In this document: one piece after another, positions 6,640 through 11,459 of the stretch | Numbering within the stretch: the stretch's first letter is position 1 | Layout: each line of letters begins with the position of its first letter | Source: Bordetella parapertussis | GTDB taxonomy: Bacteria; Pseudomonadota; Gammaproteobacteria; Burkholderiales; Burkholderiaceae_B | Assembly: GCA_945868195.1 (NCBI GenBank) | Contig: CAMBLP010000064.1 | Span: 1 to 11,459, forward strand | Reading direction: 5' to 3' | Length of the DNA: 11,459 nucleotides | Program-made: the position numbers and the translations under genes | Notes under the pieces: generated by a model | What the model was told of the DNA's origin: nothing | The model's input: only the letters and a program-made list of their open reading frames with translations | Databases searched by the model: none

Positions 6640-8313
6640 ATGCTTTCAGATCTTGCCATTGCCCAAGCGGCGGACAAAACGCCCATCCTAAAACTCGCTC
6701 CCGCCAAAGCAGGCATCCCCGAGGATGCTCTTGAGCCCTATGGACGCTTTAAAGCAAAGCTCTCGCTTGACTATATTCGTTCACTTGAGGGCCGCCCGAA
6801 TGGGAAACTCATCCTCGTCACGGCGATTTCACCCACCCCCGCCGGAGAGGGAAAAACAACCACAACGGTCGGACTTGGCGATGCTCTCAATCACATCGGC
6901 AAGCGCGCCATGATTTGTCTGCGCGAGCCCTCGCTCGGTCCAGTATTCGGCATGAAGGGTGGTGCTGCGGGTGGCGGGATGGCGCAAGTCGTCCCGATGG
7001 AAGACATCAACCTGCACTTTACGGGCGACTTTAACGCCATCGCCTTGGCGAACAATCTATTAGCGGCACTGATCGACAACCATATCCATCACGGCAATAA
7101 GCTTCAGTTTGACGTGCGACGCATCACTTGGCGACGCGTCGTCGACCTCAATGACCGCGCGCTACGTCAAATCGTCGTCGGCCTTGGCGGGACCGCCAAT
7201 GGCTTTCCTCGCGAAGACCACTTCGACATCGTCGTGGCCTCCGAAGTGATGGCAATATTTTGTCTGGTCAATAGCCTCAAAGATCTCAAAGAGCGCCTCG
7301 GTGAAATCGTCGTCGGACATTCCCTCTCTGGCCAACCCATCCGCGCACGTGACTTGCAAGCACAGGGCGCCATGGCCGCCTTGCTCAAAGAAGCCTTGGC
7401 GCCCAATGTGGTCCAGACGCTAGAGAACAACCTCGCGCTCGTACACGGAGGTCCCTTTGCAAACATCGCCCACGGCTGCAACTCCGTGCTCGCAACCTCC
7501 ACAGCGCTCAAACTCGCAGATTATGTCGTCACCGAAGCAGGTTTTGGTGCAGATCTCGGCGCTGAAAAATTTCTGGATATTAAGTGCCGAAAGGCAGGCC
7601 TGGCACCCTCGGCCGTCGTACTCGTCGCAACAGTGCGTGCCTTGAAATATCATGGGGGCGTAGAGGTCAAAGACGTCGGCACTGAAAATCTCGACGCTTT
7701 ACAAAAGGGTCTCGTCAATCTCGAGCGTCATATCCATAATATTCAGCACAATTTTGGTCTGCCTTGCGTAGTCGCGATCAACCATCGAACCGAAGACACT
7801 CCAGCTGAAATCGAACTTTTGAAATCAACGGCCGCTGCGCTCGGCGTCGAGGTTGTCTTGGCCCAACACTGGGCCAAAGGCGGTCCAGGCGCGGCCGAAC
7901 TCGCACACGCCGTCGTCAAGCTGTGCGAGCAACCCAATCATTTTAAATTTCTATACGAAGACGATGCCTCACTTTTAGAAAAAGTGAGCACCATCGCCGT
8001 CAAAACCTATGGTGCCGAAGGCATCTCTTGCGACGCTAAAGTCAGAGGACAGTTTGCACGCCTCGAAGCCGATGGCTATGGTCATCTCCCTGTTTGTATC
8101 GCTAAAACACAATACTCATTTTCGTCAGATGCCAAACTACGTGGCGCACCAAACGGACATACCCTTGCGATTCGTGAAGTACGTCTCGCGGCTGGCGCAG
8201 GCTTTGTCGTGGTGGTGTGCGGTGACATCATGACGATGCCCGGCCTACCTATCGTGCCCGCGGCCAATGGCATTGACATCAACGAGGCTGGAGACATCAC
8301 AGGTCTCTCTTAG
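6640..8313 (+). CDS. fhs: Formate-tetrahydrofolate ligase
   Basis: This enzyme joins formate to tetrahydrofolate with ATP, giving 10-formyl-THF for purine and formyl-Met synthesis, or works in reverse. It is cytoplasmic. The 557 residues match the family length. The phosphate-binding loop [13 protein letters not shown] (from residue 66, Lys72) is intact. So are the family stretches [44 protein letters not shown] and [14 protein letters not shown]. The C-terminus ends in the expected GDITGLS. The start gives the normal [11 protein letters not shown]-terminus, with a weak AAGAGA 4 nt upstream. A possible promoter, TTGGTC (6599-6604) with AATAAT (6621-6626), is weak and would leave almost no leader. 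The gene is GC-richer by eye than corA or the TAXI gene. It appears to be a single-gene unit. Confidence 0.97.
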   Translation: MLSDLAIAQAADKTPILKLAPAKAGIPEDALEPYGRFKAKLSLDYIRSLEGRPNGKLILVTAISPTPAGEGKTTTTVGLGDALNHIGKRAMICLREPSLGPVFGMKGGAAGGGMAQVVPMEDINLHFTGDFNAIALANNLLAALIDNHIHHGNKLQFDVRRITWRRVVDLNDRALRQIVVGLGGTANGFPREDHFDIVVASEVMAIFCLVNSLKDLKERLGEIVVGHSLSGQPIRARDLQAQGAMAALLKEALAPNVVQTLENNLALVHGGPFANIAHGCNSVLATSTALKLADYVVTEAGFGADLGAEKFLDIKCRKAGLAPSAVVLVATVRALKYHGGVEVKDVGTENLDALQKGLVNLERHIHNIQHNFGLPCVVAINHRTEDTPAEIELLKSTAAALGVEVVLAQHWAKGGPGAAELAHAVVKLCEQPNHFKFLYEDDASLLEKVSTIAVKTYGAEGISCDAKVRGQFARLEADGYGHLPVCIAKTQYSFSSDAKLRGAPNGHTLAIREVRLAAGAGFVVVVCGDIMTMPGLPIVPAANGIDINEAGDITGLS

Positions 8314-8317
8314 ACCT
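8301..8317 (+). terminator. Weak hairpin over the fhs stop codon
   Basis: AGGTCT (8301-8306) and AGACCT (8312-8317) are perfect 6-bp arms around a 5-nt loop and include the fhs TAG (8311-8313). A T-rich stretch (TCCTTTTCTT) comes only about 10 nt later, so this is a poor intrinsic terminator at best. It is the only hairpin noticed between fhs and the lipocalin gene. Confidence 0.25.
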
Positions 8318-8421
8318 TATCAAAGTCCTTTTCTTAAACACCATCAATCCTAGGCGCTTTATAGTGGCCTTTGGCGTCATAAAATATTGCGGGATCTCTC
8401 TGACTCGGCTACCCTTGATCT

Positions 8422-9015
8422 ATGATAAAGATGAATACGCTGAGTACGTCTCAACTCCTATGCTCGCGACTCGCCAGCACCATATGGGTCGCCTTTGCCG
8501 CAGCAACCCTCATCCTCGCCATGTCTGGCTGTTCAACAGCACCTCCAGAGGGACTGATTTCCGTCACTCCTTTTGACGCCAATCGCTACCTCGGTAAATG
8601 GTATGAAATCGCCCGTCTGGATCACTCATTTGAGCGCGGTCTCACAGATGTCAGCGCCACGTACTCCCTCAAACCAGACGGCAGCCTCGAGGTCATTAAC
8701 CGCGGCTTTATCACCAAAAAGGACGAATGGAAGTCCGCCAAGGGTCGTGCCTTATTTACAGGCAGCCAAAATCAAGGCTCACTCAAAGTCTCTTTCTTTG
8801 GTCCCTTTTACGGTGGCTACCATGTCGTCGCCCTCGACCAAACTGGTTATCAATGGGCGCTTGTCGCCGGTCCTGATCGTGACTACTTATGGCTACTGGC
8901 TCGCACTAAAGCACTCACACCCGATGTGCGTGATGCGCTCGTCGCACAGGCAAATAAAATGGGCTTTGCAACAGACAAACTTATCTGGGTATCGCACACC
9001 AGAGCGGACAATTAA
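8422..9015 (+). CDS. blc: Outer-membrane lipocalin lipoprotein (Blc family)
   Basis: This is a bacterial lipocalin, a one-domain beta-barrel thought to bind and carry lipids such as lysophospholipids at the outer membrane. The first 36 residues are a lipoprotein signal with a hydrophobic core (VAFAAATLILA) and the lipobox MSGC, giving lipidated Cys37. Ser38 follows, not Asp, so sorting to the outer membrane is expected. The mature part starts the barrel with GKWYEIARLD (Gly58-Trp60, the lipocalin GxW motif), then TDVSATYSL, and ends with the conserved DYLWLLAR strand. About 160 mature residues agree with Blc. The start is uncertain: ATG 8422 and ATG 8431 are in the same frame and neither has a clear ribosome binding site. 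The TAXI protein gene begins 20 nt downstream, so the two probably share a transcript. Confidence 0.93.
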   Translation: MIKMNTLSTSQLLCSRLASTIWVAFAAATLILAMSGCSTAPPEGLISVTPFDANRYLGKWYEIARLDHSFERGLTDVSATYSLKPDGSLEVINRGFITKKDEWKSAKGRALFTGSQNQGSLKVSFFGPFYGGYHVVALDQTGYQWALVAGPDRDYLWLLARTKALTPDVRDALVAQANKMGFATDKLIWVSHTRADN

Positions 9016-9035
9016 ATACCGAGGTACAGACTGGC

Positions 9036-10415
9036 ATGGATAGTTTTAAACATGAGGTGCGCGATCATGTAATCGCCATTTACGAAATAGCGCGCGATGA
9101 GATGCGAAATGTGTTTCAGTTTATCCGCGAAGCTTGGTTACTCATCCTTTTATTACTTTCACTGATCGCCATTGCCATTTGGTTGGCTAAACCCGCACCG
9201 CCAAAGCACGTCCTAATAGGCACGGGCGCTGTCGGAGACTCCTATGAAGATCTTGCCAAACTCTATGTTGACTACTTTAAGAAAAACGGTGTCACACTTG
9301 AGCTCGAAAAGACAAAAGGCGCCGAAGAAAATATTCAGCGCCTCAAAGATCGACATAATCGTATGCAAGCAGCATTTATTCAAGGCGGCGTGGTAACTAG
9401 TCGCGAACAAGCGCAAGGCCTTCAATCACTTGGGAGCCTTGAATACGAACCATTTTGGATTTTTTATAGAAAGGACTTGTATCCTTCCGGCTCGACACCA
9501 AGATTTGAATTACTTGAACACCCCATCTCGATCGGAGAACCAGGGAGCGGCACCTACTTTCATGCACTGCGCCTCCTGCAGTTGACACACCGAGATTTAC
9601 CTAAAAATTTCAAAACCCTTTCGAATCACGATGCCGTAGAAGCTTTTAAAAATGGCACGATCGATACTGTGGTCATGGTCGATGGTTCAGACTCAGAAAA
9701 TGTCCAAGCCATGATTAACGATCCAAAAGCACGTGTTGCCGGATTTGCCAAAGCAGATGCCTTTGCACGCTTATTGCACTACTACCATGTCTTAAGTATT
9801 CCAGAGGGCTCCTTAGACTTAGCACTTAATGAGCCACCTCAAACGATTCAGACCATTGCCACTACCACCAATCTCGTGATTGATCCTAATATGCACCCCG
9901 CGATTCAGCTATTGTTTTTACAGGCAGCTGAAAAAATAAACGGCGGGCGATCATTTTTTTCAAGCTACGGGGAATTTCCCGAATACAAAGATTCGATCAT
10001 TGAGGAAAGTGATGTCGCCAAAAGTTTTTATGCGAATGGCACACCACGCTTATTGGAATACATGCCATTTTGGCTAGCCGAGTTTCTCAACCGCATGGTG
10101 ATTTTGTTATTACCTGCGGCTGCGTTCGCATATCCAATTATAAAGACCATGCCTACCTATCGGCTGCGTCGAGTACGTTCACGTCTCAACGAAGTGTATG
10201 GTTCACTTAAACTCTTTGAGCAAGAGCTCGAAAACAATTTCGATTCAACCCAACAAGAAGCATATTTACAAAAAATCGATGAACTTGATAAAAAGGCACA
10301 AAACTTGCGTGTCCCTCGCAGTCTGATAAGCGAGTATTACACCTTGCGCACGACAATCGATTTTATGCGTAATTTGATCGATCGGTCTGTTAGAAACGCG
10401 AGGCCTGAAGCCTAA
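9036..10415 (+). CDS. Membrane-anchored TAXI-family TRAP solute-binding protein
   Basis: TAXI proteins are the solute-binding part of some TRAP transporters and are normally secreted periplasmic proteins of about 320 residues. This one has 459. A membrane segment at residues 33-51 ([17 protein letters not shown]), with no cleavage site visible, leads into the binding domain (about 57-340). That domain starts with [13 protein letters not shown] and contains [11 protein letters not shown] (from residue 167), the family ligand-binding loop. A second membrane segment follows at about 350-369. The last 90 residues are charged and helical, with a likely coiled coil, and should be cytoplasmic. No TRAP membrane subunit gene is in the window. 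GAGG lies 11 nt before the start, and the lipocalin gene is 20 nt upstream. The stop overlaps that of ispH. It could be an anchored receptor or sensor; the ligand is unknown. It is AT-richer by eye than fhs. Confidence 0.88.
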   Translation: MDSFKHEVRDHVIAIYEIARDEMRNVFQFIREAWLLILLLLSLIAIAIWLAKPAPPKHVLIGTGAVGDSYEDLAKLYVDYFKKNGVTLELEKTKGAEENIQRLKDRHNRMQAAFIQGGVVTSREQAQGLQSLGSLEYEPFWIFYRKDLYPSGSTPRFELLEHPISIGEPGSGTYFHALRLLQLTHRDLPKNFKTLSNHDAVEAFKNGTIDTVVMVDGSDSENVQAMINDPKARVAGFAKADAFARLLHYYHVLSIPEGSLDLALNEPPQTIQTIATTTNLVIDPNMHPAIQLLFLQAAEKINGGRSFFSSYGEFPEYKDSIIEESDVAKSFYANGTPRLLEYMPFWLAEFLNRMVILLLPAAAFAYPIIKTMPTYRLRRVRSRLNEVYGSLKLFEQELENNFDSTQQEAYLQKIDELDKKAQNLRVPRSLISEYYTLRTTIDFMRNLIDRSVRNARPEA

Positions 10416-11359
10416 CCGACCTTACGCGACAATCCCTTGGGCAAAGGAAAAGCAACATTTTCGTGCAGTCCATCCATGGTCCGCACGGAAATCGCTCCAA
10501 GTTCTTTTAAGCGTTGAATGACCTGTTGAACCAGCAACTCGGGCGCAGAGGCACCGGCGGTGATACCGATGCGTTGCCGCCCCTCAAGCCAAGCCGGATC
10601 GATCGACTCAGGACCATCTATAAGATAAGAAGCGATCCCCATGCGCTCGGCGACTTCGCGCAGACGATTGGAGTTTGAGCTGTTGGCACTACCCACCACC
10701 AACACCAAATCCGACGCAGGAGCGAGGACTTTGACCGCATCTTGACGGTTTTGAGTCGCATAGCAAATATCGCTCTTTTTAGGTTCCTGAATATGTGGAA
10801 ACCGCGTTCGCAGCGCCTGCGCAACCTCTGCTGCATCATCGACCGAAAGCGTGGTCTGCGTCACAAACGCGAGCTTATCAGGATGCGCAACCTGAAGCGC
10901 CAAGACGTCTTTGGTCGTCTCCACCAAATACATCCCATTTTTCGACTGTCCCAGCGTACCCTCGACCTCTGGATGTCCCTTATGGCCAATCATCACGATT
11001 TCACAACCGGCCGCACGCATGCGTTCGACCTCGACATGCACCTTGGTGACCAAGGGACAGGTCGCGTCAAACACTTGTAATCCGCGCTGCCCTGCTTCGA
11101 CGCGAACAGCTTTGGAGACGCCATGCGCGGAAAACACAACAATGCCACCCTCAGGCGCTTGATCGAGCTCATCGATAAATACCGCGCCTTTGCGTTTCAG
11201 GTCCTCGACCACAAAACGGTTGTGCACAATTTCGTGACGCACATAAATAGGTGCACCATGTAACTCAAGCGCACGCTCGACGATATCGATAGCACGATCC
11301 ACACCCGCAAAGAAGCCTCGCGGTTGTGCCAGCAGGATTTCAGCGCCCGAGTTTGACAT
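10412..11359 (-). CDS. ispH: 4-hydroxy-3-methylbut-2-enyl diphosphate reductase, with a missing cluster cysteine
   Basis: IspH (LytB) is the last enzyme of the MEP isoprenoid pathway. It reduces HMBPP to IPP and DMAPP using a [4Fe-4S] cluster held by three cysteines. Using the ATG at 11359 (315 residues; SD GGGAG 7 nt upstream), the protein aligns with E. coli IspH end to end. Cys101 (DATCP) and Cys199 (DICYAT) match E. coli Cys96 and Cys197. The first ligand is lost: [11 protein letters not shown] has Phe17 (codon TTT, complement 11309-11311) where the family has Cys. His46, His79, His129, Glu131, Thr169, the SSNSN stretch and TAGASAPE are kept. A GTG at 11362 is an alternative start. The gene overlaps fkpB by TGATG and should be coupled to it. 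Either this copy is impaired, or the base is a sequence error, or the cluster is held differently. Confidence 0.96.
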   Translation of the reverse strand: MSNSGAEILLAQPRGFFAGVDRAIDIVERALELHGAPIYVRHEIVHNRFVVEDLKRKGAVFIDELDQAPEGGIVVFSAHGVSKAVRVEAGQRGLQVFDATCPLVTKVHVEVERMRAAGCEIVMIGHKGHPEVEGTLGQSKNGMYLVETTKDVLALQVAHPDKLAFVTQTTLSVDDAAEVAQALRTRFPHIQEPKKSDICYATQNRQDAVKVLAPASDLVLVVGSANSSNSNRLREVAERMGIASYLIDGPESIDPAWLEGRQRIGITAGASAPELLVQQVIQRLKELGAISVRTMDGLHENVAFPLPKGLSRKVG

Positions 11360-11459
11360 CACAGCACTCCCAGTAAATCGATATCGACCCGCAGCGTCAG
11401 GCCCGCCATTGGGTGGTTAAAGTCAAACAAAGCCGAGTCGTCGGCGATCTCTTTTAAGA
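11359..11459 (-). CDS. fkpB: FKBP-type peptidyl-prolyl isomerase, SlpA/FkpB type (3' end only)
   Basis: The last 32 codons and a TGA stop are present; the gene runs off the right edge. The visible residues include [11 protein letters not shown] followed by [10 protein letters not shown], which matches the C-terminal FNHPLAG...F-D-I strand of SlpA/FkpB proline isomerases. These are cytoplasmic folding helpers. The gene precedes ispH, as it does in many proteobacteria including E. coli, and its stop overlaps the ispH start (TGATG), with the ispH ribosome binding site inside its final codons. Confidence 0.88.
   Translation of the reverse strand, partial: LKEIADDSALFDFNHPMAGLTLRVDIDLLGVL

Noticed and set aside
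7167..7511. Leftward 114-codon frame inside fhs
   Set aside because: It is antisense to strongly conserved fhs sequence, and its translation is biased Ser/Ala/Arg/Thr-rich as expected of a shadow frame.
8358..8385. Possible lipocalin promoter (TTTATA, 16 bp, TAAAAT)
   Set aside because: The -35 box matches consensus at only four positions and the region is AT-rich, so the match is not convincing enough to annotate.
8572..9043. Rightward frame of about 156 codons overlapping the lipocalin gene
   Set aside because: It is in the +1 frame of a gene with clear lipoprotein and lipocalin motifs, and its product has no recognisable feature.

Overview
The window looks like ordinary chromosomal DNA of a moderate-GC betaproteobacterium, most likely Burkholderiales. 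This rests on the style of the CorA, YgiQ and IspH proteins and on the fkpB(slpA)-ispH pair; it is an inference from remembered family sequences, not a search result. No insertion sequence, phage gene, CRISPR array or long repeat was seen. No stretch over 300 bases lacks a gene; the longest gap is 181-435.

Left part (1-4107): the left edge holds a possible start of a leftward gene. It is followed by a leftward tRNA-Asn(GTT), then a 255-base gap with back-to-back promoter candidates and a long candidate corA leader. corA (a CorA-type Mg2+/Co2+ channel) runs rightward and meets the leftward ygiQ (radical SAM, UPF0313 family) tail to tail, with overlapping stop codons. tRNA-Thr(CGT) follows, with a consensus -10 box and an intrinsic terminator.

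Middle (4126-8313): a leftward two-gene operon encodes a beta-hydroxyacid dehydrogenase and a hydrolytic aldehyde dehydrogenase. They overlap by ATGA, and together could oxidise a hydroxyacid through a semialdehyde to a diacid. Divergent from it is fhs, formate-tetrahydrofolate ligase of one-carbon metabolism.

Right part (8422-11459): a Blc-type outer-membrane lipocalin lipoprotein lies 20 nt upstream of an unusual TAXI-family solute-binding protein. That protein has a membrane segment on each side of the binding domain and a cytoplasmic helical tail, and no TRAP permease genes are in view. This pair converges on ispH, again with overlapping stop codons. ispH is coupled by a TGATG junction to fkpB, of which only the 3' end is present.

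The most striking observation is in ispH. The first of the three cysteines that hold the catalytic [4Fe-4S] cluster (Cys12 in E. coli) is Phe here, while every other active-site residue I could check is kept. A milder oddity is an A-C mismatch in the T-stem of tRNA-Thr. I did not find a clear new multi-gene defence or mobile system; the best candidates for unusual biology are the IspH substitution, the TAXI protein with its lipocalin partner, and the corA leader.
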